Part shown: positions 26,991 to 36,384 of the stretch, one piece after another
How positions within the stretch are numbered: the first letter of the stretch is position 1
Layout of the letters: each line of letters opens with the position of its first letter
Source: Ruminiclostridium sp.
Lineage (GTDB): Bacteria > Bacillota > Clostridia > Oscillospirales > Ruminococcaceae
Length of the DNA stretch: 64,000 bases
Assembly (NCBI GenBank): GCA_017935365.1
Contig: JAGBHT010000032.1
Location: 124,001 to 188,000 of the forward strand
Reading direction: 5' to 3'
Notes under the pieces: generated by a model
What the model was told of the DNA's origin: nothing
What the model saw: the letters and a program-made list of their open reading frames with translations, nothing else
Database searches by the model: none
Position numbers and translations under genes: made by a program

Positions 26991-27770
26991 ATGTCAGATA
27001 TAATCGTACCTCAGAGCGATGTAAAGCTCTGTACAAGAAACGTAAATCTCTATTACGGCGAAAATCACGCACTGAAAGACATAAACCTTGATATAAAGAC
27101 AAATAAGATCACCGCATTCATAGGACCTTCGGGTTGCGGTAAATCTACATATCTCAAAAGCCTTAACCGTATGAACGACCTTGTACCCGATTGTAAGATT
27201 ACAGGTCAGTTCCTGCTTGACGGCGAGGATATATATGCGGACGGCGTTGATACAAACGTACTGCGCCGCAGGATAGGAATGGTGTTCCAGAAGCCTAATC
27301 CCTTCCCGATGAGCATATACGACAATATCGCATACGGACCGAGAGTACACGGCATCAAGAGCAAGGCAAAGCTTGACAGAATAGTTGAGGAAAGCCTTAT
27401 CGGTGCGGCTGTATTCGATGAAGTCAAGGACAGACTGCATAAATCCGCGCTCAGCCTTTCGGGCGGTCAGCAGCAGAGAATATGTATAGCAAGAGCAATC
27501 GCGGTCCAGCCGGAAGTAATTCTTATGGACGAACCTACATCGGCGCTTGACCCTGTATCAACGTTAAAGATCGAAGAGCTTATGAATACACTGAAAGAAA
27601 AGTACACTGTTGCAATAGTAACGCACAATATGCAACAAGCAACCAGAATTTCCGACTTTACCGCATTTTTCTTAGTCGGCGAAATGGTTGAGTATGCCCC
27701 TACAGATGAGCTGTTCTCACGTCCTAAGGATAAGCGTACAGAGGACTACATCACGGGACGTTTCGGTTGA
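26991..27770 (+). CDS. pstB: phosphate ABC transporter ATPase PstB
   Basis: 259 residues. Walker [21 protein letters not shown] (a PstB-specific stretch), signature [14 protein letters not shown], Walker [14 protein letters not shown] and the C-terminal [10 protein letters not shown] typical of PstB. It powers phosphate import by PstCA. AAGAGGATAAAC precedes the ATG. Confidence 0.97.
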   Translation: MSDIIVPQSDVKLCTRNVNLYYGENHALKDINLDIKTNKITAFIGPSGCGKSTYLKSLNRMNDLVPDCKITGQFLLDGEDIYADGVDTNVLRRRIGMVFQKPNPFPMSIYDNIAYGPRVHGIKSKAKLDRIVEESLIGAAVFDEVKDRLHKSALSLSGGQQQRICIARAIAVQPEVILMDEPTSALDPVSTLKIEELMNTLKEKYTVAIVTHNMQQATRISDFTAFFLVGEMVEYAPTDELFSRPKDKRTEDYITGRFG

Positions 27771-27815
27771 TTTTGCAAATTATATGTGATATTATATTAG
27801 AAAGGGCAAAAAGAA

Positions 27816-28472
27816 ATGAGAGAAACATTTGAACATAAGCTCGGAAAGCTGAATAACGACCTTATCCGTATGGGCGGAATGATAGAAGAGGCGATAGCTT
27901 CGTCGATAACTGCGCTTCGTGACAGTGACGCCGAGCTTGCGCAGAAAGTCGTTGACGGCGACAGACAGGTAGATGAGGAAGAAAAGAACATTGAGAGCCA
28001 GTGTCTGTCGATAATACTGCGTGAACAGCCGGTCGCAAAAGACCTGCGTAAGGTGTCTGCGGCGCTTAAAATGGTAACCGATATGGAGCGTATAGCGGAT
28101 AACGCCGCCGATATTGCGGAGATCAGCCTTACAGCCGATGTATCGACTATCATGCACATAGTAAAAGAGATCCAGACTATGAGCGAAAAGGTCATAATAA
28201 TGGTTTCACACTCTATAGATTCATTCGTAACTACCGATATGGAGCTTGCAAATGAAACGATAAAGGCGGACGATGAGGTCGACGAGCTGTTTATTTCGAT
28301 AAGAAACCGCATAGTAGAGCTTATAAAGAGCGAGCATTGCAGCGGAGAGGTTGCGGTTGACGCTCTTATGATAGTAAAATATCTTGAAAGAATAGCTGAC
28401 CACGCAGTAAATATCTGCGAGTGGGTCGAGTTCTTCAAGACGGGAGAATACAAGAATACCCGTATTATTTAA
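27816..28472 (+). CDS. phoU: phosphate signalling protein PhoU
   Basis: A 218-residue all-helical protein with two copies of the PhoU three-helix motif. VDEEEKNIE and the EREPVA-like REQPVAKDLR occur in the first half; ADDEVDELF and VKYLERIADHAVNICEWVEF in the second. PhoU links Pst transport to the histidine kinase and keeps the Pho response off when phosphate is ample. Its place between pstB and the two-component genes fits that role. Confidence 0.95.
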   Translation: MRETFEHKLGKLNNDLIRMGGMIEEAIASSITALRDSDAELAQKVVDGDRQVDEEEKNIESQCLSIILREQPVAKDLRKVSAALKMVTDMERIADNAADIAEISLTADVSTIMHIVKEIQTMSEKVIIMVSHSIDSFVTTDMELANETIKADDEVDELFISIRNRIVELIKSEHCSGEVAVDALMIVKYLERIADHAVNICEWVEFFKTGEYKNTRII

Positions 28473-28486
28473 ACGGAGGAAATATA

Positions 28487-29185
28487 ATGGCTGAACGTGT
28501 CTATATAACCGAGGATGATGACAGTATAAGAGAGCTTGTAACAGTGGCTCTTTCCGCATATTCATACGAGGTGGAGAGCTTTGTGAGCGCCGAGGACTGC
28601 CTTGCCGCAACGGAAAAACAGGTACCGGATATATTCCTGTTTGACATAATGTTACCTGGTATGGACGGAGTGCAGGCAGTCAAGATCCTGCGTGAACGGG
28701 AAGAAACAAAGAATACGCCTATACTTATGCTGACAGCAAAATCCGCTGAGATAGACAAGGTTTTCGGGCTTGAAAACGGCGCCGATGATTATCTGACAAA
28801 GCCGTTCGGAATTATGGAGCTTGCCGCAAGAATAAAGGCTCTGCTCAGACGTGCGGGAAGAGGTTCATCCGACAGCAGTTCCGAGAAAATTACCGCAGGC
28901 GGTATCACGATAAATACTGCGCTCAGAGAAGTAAGCCGTGACGGAAAGCCGGTCGAGCTGACGCTTAAAGAATATGAACTTCTTTTGTATCTTTTAAAGA
29001 ACCGCTCAAGGGTCGTAAGCCGTGAAGAACTTCTGACAAAGGTCTGGGGCATTGATTTTGTCGGTGAAACAAGAACGCTTGATATGCACATAGGAACGCT
29101 CAGAAAAAAGCTCAGCGACGACGCGGAGAACGCTCATCTTATCAAGACGGTAAGAGGTATCGGCTACAGATTTATAGGAGAATAA
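28487..29185 (+). CDS. phoP: OmpR-family response regulator, PhoP/PhoB type
   Basis: 232 residues from the ATG at 28487, preceded by CGGAGGAAA; a longer in-frame start inside phoU has no ribosome site. The receiver domain has the acidic pair in TEDDD, phospho-acceptor D53 (LFDIMLPG), the MLTAK Thr and the TKPF Lys. A winged-helix effector follows (LTLKEYELLLYLLKN, SREELLTKVWG, TLDMHIGTLRKKL). Direct repeats with 11-bp spacing, as upstream of pstS, are what regulators of this class bind. The phosphate role is inferred from context. Confidence 0.92.
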   Translation: MAERVYITEDDDSIRELVTVALSAYSYEVESFVSAEDCLAATEKQVPDIFLFDIMLPGMDGVQAVKILREREETKNTPILMLTAKSAEIDKVFGLENGADDYLTKPFGIMELAARIKALLRRAGRGSSDSSSEKITAGGITINTALREVSRDGKPVELTLKEYELLLYLLKNRSRVVSREELLTKVWGIDFVGETRTLDMHIGTLRKKLSDDAENAHLIKTVRGIGYRFIGE

Positions 29186-29200
29186 CAGGAGGACGTACAG

Positions 29201-30946
29201 ATGAAGAAAGCGCTTATAGTACGTTTCCTTATAGTAATTGCAATTGTCATGTCGGTGTGCGTGGTATCTGCTACCGCACTCCTTTCAAGCACGGAGCAGA
29301 ACGTCAGAAAAAGCGATATGCTGACTTCTCTCGGACTTATCCGTGAAATATACGAGGACGAACCAAACCACGACTATGACCTTGCAAACAGATTAAGCTC
29401 ACTTATCGGCAATGCCAGAGTGAGCTTTATCAATAAGGAAGGCACTGTATTTGTAGATACTTATATTGACGGTGAGCCTAATGACAATCACAACAACCGT
29501 GAGGAAATAAAGCAGGCAGAGCTGACCGGAAGCGGAGTAGCGGTAAGATACTCAAAGACGCTCGGTAAAAATCAGATCTATGCCGCAATGAAGGTAAAGG
29601 ACGACGACATAATCAGAATAAGCTACAACATAAACAGCTATATGGATTTTGCGTCAATGTTCATAGCGCCCATGCTGATCGCCGCCGCAATAGGTATAAT
29701 CACAGGGCTTATAGCGGTAAGCAGTGTGGCACGTCAGATAATGAAACCGATAAACAGCATATCCGAGGCCATGAGCAGTATGAAGTATGTCGGCGATGAT
29801 AAAGTGACAGCGGAACTTGAAGAGATACCCGCACACAAGTACCCCGAACTTGACGAATTTGTCACTATGTTCAACTTCATGCGCAAGAGCATACAGGACA
29901 ATATGAAAACGCTTGAGAACGAGCGTGAAAAGGAACGTTTCATACTTGAAAGCTTACAGGACGGTGTCATACTCTATGGCAACGATCTGTCGGTAATATC
30001 TATCAACCGTGCGGGACTTAAACTTCTCGGCGCGTCTGCAGACAGCCGCATTTCGACTATCCCCGAGCTTGCAAGAAAGCCTGAGATAATCAGCGGAGCG
30101 GAGAAAGCGGCAAACGAGGACAAGACGGTAACTATCGACAGCACCGTTGACGGCAGGATTCTGCTCGTACAGGTATTCCCCGTATCGAAGAGCGGAATAG
30201 ACGCTATGCACGGTGGACTTATGGTTATCCGTGACGTTACCGACAAGCGTATGTCTGAACAGCTCAAAGCCGATTTCTTTGCAAATGCGGGACATGAGCT
30301 TAAAACGCCGCTGACAGCAATTTCCGGCTTTGCGGAGCTTCTTGAAAACGGGCTTGTACCTAAGGACAAAAAGGATTATTATATCGGTAAGATCCTTACC
30401 GAGGCAAAGAGAATGTCAACGATAATCAGCGACATTCTTGAGATATCCTCACTTGAAAACAAGACGGCAGCCGAGGAAGTGACCGACTGCAAGCTGCTTG
30501 AAATCTGCACCGCCGTAAAGGAATGCCTTGAACCTACTGCGGCGGCAAAGAATGTTACTATCGATTTATCGGGTGACGGTTTTACCGTCCGTGCCGCGTA
30601 CAAGCACATATACGAATTGGTTGAAAACATAGTCAGCAACGCCATAAAATACAACAAGGACGGAGGCAAGGTAGAAATTAAGCTGCACGACGTCGGAGAG
30701 ATAGGCTGTATCTATGTAAAGGATAACGGCATAGGAATCCCGAAAGAATCGCTGAGCCGTGTGTTTGAACGTTTCTATCGCGTTGACAAGGGCAGAAGCA
30801 CCAAAGAGGGAAGCACGGGACTGGGCTTATCTATAGTAAAGCATATCGTCAACTGTTACGGAGGTACGGTAACTATAGACAGCGAGCTTGGCAAAGGAAC
30901 GCTTGTCTGCGTAAAACTGCCAATCGCTAAGGGAATAGAAGAGTAA
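29201..30946 (+). CDS. phoR: sensor histidine kinase, PhoR type
   Basis: 581 residues: a helix at about 5-27, an extracytoplasmic sensor of about 120 residues, a second helix near 150-173, HAMP (KPINSISEAM), a PAS-like region (SLQDGVILYGNDLSVISINRA), HisKA with H365 (GHELKTPLTAISGF), then the ATPase with ENIVSNAIKYNKDG, DNGIGIP and GSTGLGLSIVKH. It should phosphorylate the regulator 15 bases upstream. The domain order is the usual PhoR one with a periplasmic-type loop, as in Bacillus rather than E. coli. Confidence 0.93.
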   Translation: MKKALIVRFLIVIAIVMSVCVVSATALLSSTEQNVRKSDMLTSLGLIREIYEDEPNHDYDLANRLSSLIGNARVSFINKEGTVFVDTYIDGEPNDNHNNREEIKQAELTGSGVAVRYSKTLGKNQIYAAMKVKDDDIIRISYNINSYMDFASMFIAPMLIAAAIGIITGLIAVSSVARQIMKPINSISEAMSSMKYVGDDKVTAELEEIPAHKYPELDEFVTMFNFMRKSIQDNMKTLENEREKERFILESLQDGVILYGNDLSVISINRAGLKLLGASADSRISTIPELARKPEIISGAEKAANEDKTVTIDSTVDGRILLVQVFPVSKSGIDAMHGGLMVIRDVTDKRMSEQLKADFFANAGHELKTPLTAISGFAELLENGLVPKDKKDYYIGKILTEAKRMSTIISDILEISSLENKTAAEEVTDCKLLEICTAVKECLEPTAAAKNVTIDLSGDGFTVRAAYKHIYELVENIVSNAIKYNKDGGKVEIKLHDVGEIGCIYVKDNGIGIPKESLSRVFERFYRVDKGRSTKEGSTGLGLSIVKHIVNCYGGTVTIDSELGKGTLVCVKLPIAKGIEE

Positions 30947-30971
30947 GTTTTTCTGTTTCATATTTTTCCGC

Positions 30972-31000
30972 TTGACACGGCGGTACATTTATGATACACT
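30972..31000 (+). promoter_or_regulatory. promoter of the cysE-cysS T-box transcript
   Basis: TTGACA (30972-30977) and TACACT (30995-31000) are separated by 17 bases. It begins only 25 bases after phoR, with no clear terminator between, so some read-through from the pst-pho operon is possible. Confidence 0.7.
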
Positions 31001-31009
31001 AAGCATATA

Positions 31010-31276
31010 GTAAAACATAAGTGTAAAGACCGTGTACGGCAAGAGTACCTGGAAAATGAAGTCTTACAGAGAGCCGTGTCAGGTGAAAGACGGCAGACGG
31101 ATTTACGGCGAAGTGCGGCTGTACGGATATTTTTATCCGGGTCGGCAGAGGGAAAATTTCAAGTATCTCTGTCCGTTTTGTCTGCGTTAAAGACATAAAG
31201 GGAGTGTAAGCTCCGAATCGAAGTGGAACCGTGGTATATACCGCCTTCGTCTGCAATGCAGAAGAAGGCTTTTTTA
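31010..31276 (+). ncRNA. T-box riboswitch, probably tRNA-Cys
   Basis: Stem I landmarks appear in order: AGTA (31044), AGAGA (about 31068), GGTG (31082) and a GAA-containing specifier loop with TGC at 31114-31116, a Cys codon. The T-box core AGTGGAACCGTGG is at 31222-31234 and the terminator GCCTTC-TCTGC / GCAGA-GAAGGC plus T run at 31243-31276. Uncharged tRNA-Cys should allow read-through into cysE-cysS. The core and terminator are certain; the specifier choice rests on position and on the downstream genes. Confidence 0.92.
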
Positions 31277-31311
31277 TTTTGTGATTTTGTTTTGTGAAAG
31301 GTAGGAAATGA

Positions 31312-31974
31312 ATGTTCGATAAGATAAAAGCGGATATCAAATCGGTCAGAGAACGAGATCCTGCCGTTAAGAGCGACCTTGAGGTATTTTTCCTCTATCC
31401 CAGTTTCAAGGCAGTCAGGGCATACCGCAGGGCGCATAAATGGTATCTTAAGAAGCACTATTTCATAGCAAGATGGATCTCACAGCGCGCTTTACGCAAG
31501 ACGGGTATTGAGATCCACCCCGGTGCAACGATAGGAAAGGGCTTGTTCATTGACCACGGAAGCGGTGTTGTAATAGGTGAGACCACCGAGATAGGCGACT
31601 ATTGCACGCTGTATCAGAACGTTACGCTCGGCGGTACGGGTAAGGACACGGGAAAACGTCACCCGACGCTCGGTAACAACGTAATGGTAGGCTCGGGCGC
31701 AAGGGTACTCGGACCGTTCAAGGTAGGCGATAACGCAAAGATAGCCGCAAATGCGGTAGTTCTGTCCGAAGTTCCGCCTAACTCAACGGCAGTCGGTGTT
31801 CCTGCAAGGGTAGTACGCCGTGACGGGCAGAAGGTCAACGCCTGCGACCTTGACCAGATACACATTCCCGACCCTGTGGCACAGCAGATATGTGCCTTAC
31901 AGAGCAAGCTGGAAACAATGCAGAGCGAGATAGATCTGCTGAGAGAAGAACTCAAAGAGAACAATATTAAATAA
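31312..31974 (+). CDS. cysE: serine O-acetyltransferase
   Basis: A 220-residue CysE, which makes O-acetylserine from serine and acetyl-CoA, the first step of cysteine synthesis. It has a left-handed beta helix of hexapeptide repeats (IHPGATIGKGLFIDHGSG, VVIGETTEIGDYCTLYQNV), the catalytic-loop GGTGKDTGKRHP and VGVPARVV at the end. The C-terminal 40 residues are a predicted coiled coil (ALQSKLETMQSEIDLLREEL). AAAGGTAGG precedes the ATG. It is controlled by the T-box leader. Confidence 0.96.
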   Translation: MFDKIKADIKSVRERDPAVKSDLEVFFLYPSFKAVRAYRRAHKWYLKKHYFIARWISQRALRKTGIEIHPGATIGKGLFIDHGSGVVIGETTEIGDYCTLYQNVTLGGTGKDTGKRHPTLGNNVMVGSGARVLGPFKVGDNAKIAANAVVLSEVPPNSTAVGVPARVVRRDGQKVNACDLDQIHIPDPVAQQICALQSKLETMQSEIDLLREELKENNIK

Positions 31975-31992
31975 AAAAGCGAGGATAAGAAA

Positions 31993-33411
31993 ATGCAGTT
32001 ATATAATTCATTATCACACAAAAAAGAAGAATTTGTACCGAATGTCGAGGGCAAGGTAAATATGTACACCTGCGGTCCTACCGTGTATCATTTTGCGCAT
32101 ATCGGCAACCTCCGCAGTTATATCATGGAGGACGTACTCGAAAAGTATCTGCGCTATGTCGGCTATGACGTAAAGCGTGTTATGAACATTACCGATGTAG
32201 GACACCTGACAAGCGACGGCGACACGGGCGACGACAAGATGTTAAAGGGCGCAAAGCGTGAGCATAAGACGGTTATGGAGATAGCAAAGTACTACACCGA
32301 CGCTTTCTTTGAGGACTGCAAGAAGCTGAATATCAAGCGCCCCGACGTTGTTGAACCTGCCACACATTGCATTGCCGACTTCATCAAGGTGATTTCCGCC
32401 CTTATCGAAAAGGGCTATGCTTATGAAGCAGGCGGAAACATCTACTTTGATACCTCAAAGCTTGAAAAGTACTATGTGTTCAACGACTTCAAGGAAGAAG
32501 ATCTTGCGGTAGGCGTCCGTGAGGGCGTTGAAGAGGACGGCAACAAGAGAAACAAGGCTGACTTCGTTCTGTGGTTCACAAAGTCAAAGTTTGACGATCA
32601 GGAACTCAAGTGGGACAGCCCGTGGGGAGTAGGCTACCCCGGCTGGCATATCGAGTGCAGCTGCATAAGTATGAAGCATCTCGGTGAATATCTTGACATC
32701 CACTGCGGCGGCATCGACAACGCATTCCCCCACCACACAAATGAGATAGCACAGAGCGAGGCTTATCTCGGTCATAAGTGGTGCAACTACTGGTTCCACG
32801 TTCACCACCTCAATACAAACAGCGGCAAGATGAGCAAGTCGAAGGGCGAGTTCCTGACAGTATCTCTGCTTGAAAGCAAGGGCTATGATCCTGTGATATA
32901 TCGTTTCTTCTGCCTGCTGTCACACTACAGAAAGTCGCTCGTATTCTCTTATGAAAACCTTGACAATGCAAAGGGTGCATACGAAAAGCTGGTCGCTAAG
33001 ATAGCACAGCTTTTAAAGGCAGAGCAGGGCGAGGTCGACAAGGCGGCTTACGACAAGCTCCGCGAGGGCTTCACTGCCGCTATGGATAACGATATAAATA
33101 CATCGCTTGCAATCACTGCACTGTATGACGTGTTAAAGGCTGACACTACACCTGCCACAAAGCTTGCGCTTATCGCAGACTACGACAAGGTGCTTTCGCT
33201 GTCGCTTATTGAAAAGGCTAAGGCTGTAAACGAAAAGCCTGCCGATACAGCGGAAGAGCTTCCTGCCGAAATTCTTGAGCTTGCCGAGCAGAGAAAGCAG
33301 GCAAGAAAGGATAAGAACTTCGCACTTGCCGATGAGCTTAGAGATAAGATAACCGCAATGGGCTACACCGTCGAGGAAACAAGACAGGGAACGGTTATAA
33401 AGAAGAAGTAA
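31993..33411 (+). CDS. cysS: cysteinyl-tRNA synthetase
   Basis: A 472-residue class I synthetase: the HIGH motif as HIGN in [14 protein letters not shown], the zinc-binding Cys and His residues ([24 protein letters not shown]), KMSKS in [11 protein letters not shown] and the C-terminal helical domain ending [13 protein letters not shown]. It charges tRNA-Cys, the molecule sensed by the T-box. It lies 18 bases after cysE, so cysteine synthesis and use are co-regulated. Confidence 0.97.
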   Translation: MQLYNSLSHKKEEFVPNVEGKVNMYTCGPTVYHFAHIGNLRSYIMEDVLEKYLRYVGYDVKRVMNITDVGHLTSDGDTGDDKMLKGAKREHKTVMEIAKYYTDAFFEDCKKLNIKRPDVVEPATHCIADFIKVISALIEKGYAYEAGGNIYFDTSKLEKYYVFNDFKEEDLAVGVREGVEEDGNKRNKADFVLWFTKSKFDDQELKWDSPWGVGYPGWHIECSCISMKHLGEYLDIHCGGIDNAFPHHTNEIAQSEAYLGHKWCNYWFHVHHLNTNSGKMSKSKGEFLTVSLLESKGYDPVIYRFFCLLSHYRKSLVFSYENLDNAKGAYEKLVAKIAQLLKAEQGEVDKAAYDKLREGFTAAMDNDINTSLAITALYDVLKADTTPATKLALIADYDKVLSLSLIEKAKAVNEKPADTAEELPAEILELAEQRKQARKDKNFALADELRDKITAMGYTVEETRQGTVIKKK

Positions 33412-33419
33412 GATAATTA

Positions 33420-33445
33420 AACGGGAGGTTGTTGCCTCCCGTTTT
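33420..33445 (+). terminator. terminator of cysE-cysS
   Basis: The stem AACGGGAGG / CCTCCCGTT with a TTGTTG loop and a TTTTG tail. Confidence 0.88.
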
Positions 33446-33464
33446 GTGTTATTATGTATGTTTG

Positions 33465-33890
33465 TCACTCCCCGATTATCGTTTTACCAACCTCATACTG
33501 TTCGGGAAAAGCTTTGTCAAGATCTATTTTTTCACCGTATGATCTTTCAAATGTGTTGTTGGAATTAGTTGTACTTGATGTTTGATGATAGGAGGATTTT
33601 CCTGCAATCATTTCTAGGTAGTTGTTGATTGAATAGCAAAATTCGGTTATTTTAATTTCATTTTTAATTTGCTCAGCTTTAGCGTCCAACAAAAATGTAA
33701 TTACAAGCGTTGAAACGATTTCCAAAAAAGTAACAACCAGTGTTATTATGATAGTAGTTATCATCACCCCCGATGTAGCGTTAGTATTGAAGTTGCCGGC
33801 TAAAAGCATACCTGCTATAAATAAAACGATTGCGCCTATTATGCCTATAGTAAGTATCACCGTTGATAAAGTTCTGAGTTTTGATTCCAT
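33465..33890 (-). CDS. small two-helix membrane protein, unknown
   Basis: A 141-residue protein with two hydrophobic helices (about residues 9-31 and 41-67) and a soluble C-terminal half rich in Ser, Thr and Asn, ending KAFPEQYEVGKTIIGE. GGAGGT precedes the ATG. A promoter is visible on the minus strand (TTGACA 33951-33946, TATATG 33928-33923, 17-base spacer). Its base composition is more AT-rich than that of neighbouring genes. I do not recognise the family. Confidence 0.75.
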   Translation of the reverse strand: MESKLRTLSTVILTIGIIGAIVLFIAGMLLAGNFNTNATSGVMITTIIITLVVTFLEIVSTLVITFLLDAKAEQIKNEIKITEFCYSINNYLEMIAGKSSYHQTSSTTNSNNTFERSYGEKIDLDKAFPEQYEVGKTIIGE

Positions 33891-33999
33891 GTTTATACCT
33901 CCGTATTTTCAACAAATTATCGCATATAATTCTTTTGCGGAATTTTGTCAAGCGTTTTTCCATTATAATTCTAATTAAGAATATAAGGGGGAACGGCGC

Positions 34000-34254
34000 A
34001 TGAAAATCCGCAAGAAAGAATACGGCACGGCAAATATGGTTGGCAGAAATATTGAGCATTTACGCAAGCAAAAGGGTATAAAGCAGAAAGATTTCATTGC
34101 TCGTATGCAGGTGTGCGGCTGTGACATTAATTCTTCAAGCTATTCAAAGCTCGAGGGTCAGCTCCGCTTTGCGAATGATAAAGAGCTGTATGTCATTGCC
34201 AAAATTCTCGGCATCAGTGTTGATGAGCTTTTTGAATGTACAAACGAAGAATAA
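34000..34254 (+). CDS. small XRE-family DNA-binding protein
   Basis: 84 residues, nearly all helix-turn-helix (NIEHLRKQKGIKQKDFIARMQ, then SSSYSKLEGQLRF and ELYVIAKILGISVDELFE). Residues 14-75 form the Cro/C1-type domain. AAGGGGGAA precedes the ATG. It is divergent from the small membrane protein gene and is the obvious candidate regulator for it. Confidence 0.88.
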   Translation: MKIRKKEYGTANMVGRNIEHLRKQKGIKQKDFIARMQVCGCDINSSSYSKLEGQLRFANDKELYVIAKILGISVDELFECTNEE

Positions 34255-34315
34255 ATTCGGTTTGATAAGCTCTGCTAACGGTTATCCCCATACAACAAGG
34301 ATTGTATTATATAAC

Positions 34316-34343
34316 AAAGGCACCGATTGTTCGGTGCCTTTTG
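34316..34343 (+). terminator. terminator after the XRE gene
   Basis: The stem AAAGGCACCGA / TCGGTGCCTTT with a TTGT loop. It could also help end the convergent solute-binding gene. Confidence 0.85.
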
Positions 34344-34378
34344 TCGTATTGTTATTCTGTTGTAAAACCGTCCGGAAC

Positions 34379-35920
34379 TCAGTTCTGCTGCATTAAAGCT
34401 CTGTAGGGTTCAAGGTATGATTCTACAGTACCGAAGTAAGAATCACGGAGGCTTGTGTAGGATTCACCCATCTTGAAAGGTCCGCCGAGGACGCAGCCTG
34501 CGCCTTCGCTGTCACCCTGCTGGAGCATTGTTGTAAGGTCAGTTGAGAAACCGAAGCAATCATCAAAGAGGAATGTGAACTTGTCGGTTGTTGTGTCCTT
34601 AAGATCTGAATAGATCTGATAAAGATCTTCTGACATAGCGGCGTGCTTCTTGTTTGCACGGCGCTCAGCACCACAGTTGGGGCACTTCTCAATTGTCTTG
34701 TCAGCAGTAGAAACACCGCATTCGGGGCATTTGGGATAGTAGAGCTTTTCAGCTGTCATTTCAGCCTTTGACTGTGCGATCTTTTCGGGGTCGATTTCGT
34801 TAAGACGGCAGATTTCCATATACTTGAGAGCTGCCTTTATGTTCTGTGCACCTGCGGGAACGAGATAACCGAATGTATCGGTATTCATGTAGTATGCGTC
34901 AGCCTGATCATCTCTGGGTATCGGAACAAATCTGATATCCTGGTCGAGAGCGGCGCACTGAGCTGATGTCCAGCCCCAGTCAAGACCGAATTCTGCGAAC
35001 AGTGTCTTTGTATCTGAAAGGCAAGTGCTGGGATCTGCATATTCTGCATTTACCATGCCCTGCTTAGCAAGATCGGCAAGGAAGTCCTGGCATCTCTGAA
35101 CGTTGGCGTCCTTCATATTGTTGATGATCTGCTTGTTGGGACCGTCAACATCGATAAGTGTTGTACCTGTTGAAACGATGAAAGGCATTGCAACGAAGCC
35201 TGTGGGCATTACACCGTAATATTCATCACCGATGTTGCACCATTCGGTCATTATATCCTTCCATGCTGTCCATGTCCACTTACCTTCCTTGTAGAGCTCC
35301 AGCGGGTCTGTCTTAATACCCTCATCGTCAAGAGCTGTCTGGTTGTAGATGAGAACAACACCTGCGTTTACACGGTAAGGCAGATAGTAGTGCTTGCCGC
35401 CGTAGTTGAAGTTTTCGATCATATCCTTCATACCTGACCATGTATCGCTGTCAAAGTCAACATAATCATCAAGTGATGTATAAAGGTTGTTTGCTACGCC
35501 GTGGGGGTATGACTGCCACTCGTAACGTACCATATCGGGAGAGTCTGATGAAGCAACGAGCTGAGCGAGCTTTGTGAAGTATTCACCTGAGCTTGTCGAA
35601 ATATATTCTACAGTATAACCTTCATCTGCAAACTTATCAACAATTTCCTTGTCGTCTGTGTTAAGGTCATAGTAACCGAGCCACTTGAGCGTAGTTCCGT
35701 TAGAGGGAGCTTCTACAACATTGCCGCCATTGCCGCCTGTTGAAGAATTGTCCGAAGTGCCGGGGTTCTCGTTGTTGCCGGCTGTTGTTGAATTAGCCTG
35801 TGATGATCCGTCACTGTTTGTTGTGCCGCTTGTTGTGCTTGAACCGTTGCAGGCGGAAAGCATTGATGTTGCCATAGCCGCTGTAACTGCACAAGCGAGT
35901 ATTCTCTTTGAGAGTTTCAT
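34379..35920 (-). CDS. extracellular solute-binding lipoprotein with a zinc-ribbon motif
   Basis: A 513-residue protein with a lipoprotein signal ending LSAC (C24), a Ser/Thr/Asn/Gly linker and a family 1-type sugar-binding fold (LKWLGYYDLNTDD, EYFTKLAQLVASSDSPDMVRY, ALDDEGIKTDP, FGYLVPAGAQNIKAALKYM). Oddly, a CPEC ... CPNC pair (C398, C401, C413, C416; 11 residues between) forms a rubredoxin/zinc-ribbon-like knuckle near the C-terminal lobe. No permease or ATPase gene is adjacent, so the transporter partners must be elsewhere. AGGAGGACT precedes the ATG. Confidence 0.88.
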   Translation of the reverse strand: MKLSKRILACAVTAAMATSMLSACNGSSTTSGTTNSDGSSQANSTTAGNNENPGTSDNSSTGGNGGNVVEAPSNGTTLKWLGYYDLNTDDKEIVDKFADEGYTVEYISTSSGEYFTKLAQLVASSDSPDMVRYEWQSYPHGVANNLYTSLDDYVDFDSDTWSGMKDMIENFNYGGKHYYLPYRVNAGVVLIYNQTALDDEGIKTDPLELYKEGKWTWTAWKDIMTEWCNIGDEYYGVMPTGFVAMPFIVSTGTTLIDVDGPNKQIINNMKDANVQRCQDFLADLAKQGMVNAEYADPSTCLSDTKTLFAEFGLDWGWTSAQCAALDQDIRFVPIPRDDQADAYYMNTDTFGYLVPAGAQNIKAALKYMEICRLNEIDPEKIAQSKAEMTAEKLYYPKCPECGVSTADKTIEKCPNCGAERRANKKHAAMSEDLYQIYSDLKDTTTDKFTFLFDDCFGFSTDLTTMLQQGDSEGAGCVLGGPFKMGESYTSLRDSYFGTVESYLEPYRALMQQN

Positions 35921-35975
35921 TTTAGTCCTCCTTTAAGTTGTGCTTGTATGTATTCGTTTACATCAAGATATTTAT

Positions 35976-36004
35976 ATTATAACCGAAATCAAATTAAATT
36001 TCAA
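35976..36004 (-). promoter_or_regulatory. promoter of the solute-binding lipoprotein gene
   Basis: On the minus strand TTGAAA (36004-35999) and TATAAT (35981-35976) are 17 bases apart. The rest of the AT-rich stretch 36005-36330 shows no gene or convincing structure. Confidence 0.75.
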
Positions 36005-36335
36005 TTCACTATTTCTACAGTTTATTGTGCTTGGTTTTGGTTAAAGTGTACAAACAGAATAGCGAATATATGTGAATAATTAATCAAAACAGTGCAATTT
36101 TAAGTAGGTTTATTAAGCTGTTTTAAGTGAATTACTTAAATAAAGTGCAAATAGAAAAGAGAAAAATTCAGATAATTATATGAAAAAATGCGTTATTTTT
36201 CGGCTTTGAAATGCACAATTTGTTATCTGACGACTGTTCATCTTGTAATGCGTAATTAAGGGTTACAAGTTAATATTGTATGATTGAAAATTGATACGGT
36301 ACACGAGTTGCCTGAAAACAGTGCCGATATAATAA

Positions 36336-36364
36336 AAAGGCTGACGTGTTGTGCGTCAGCCTTT
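36336..36364 (-). terminator. terminator of the nfn operon
   Basis: The stem AAAGGCTGACG / CGTCAGCCTTT, followed on the minus strand by TTATTATA. Confidence 0.85.
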
Positions 36365-36384
36365 GTTATATTTACGAATTGTTA

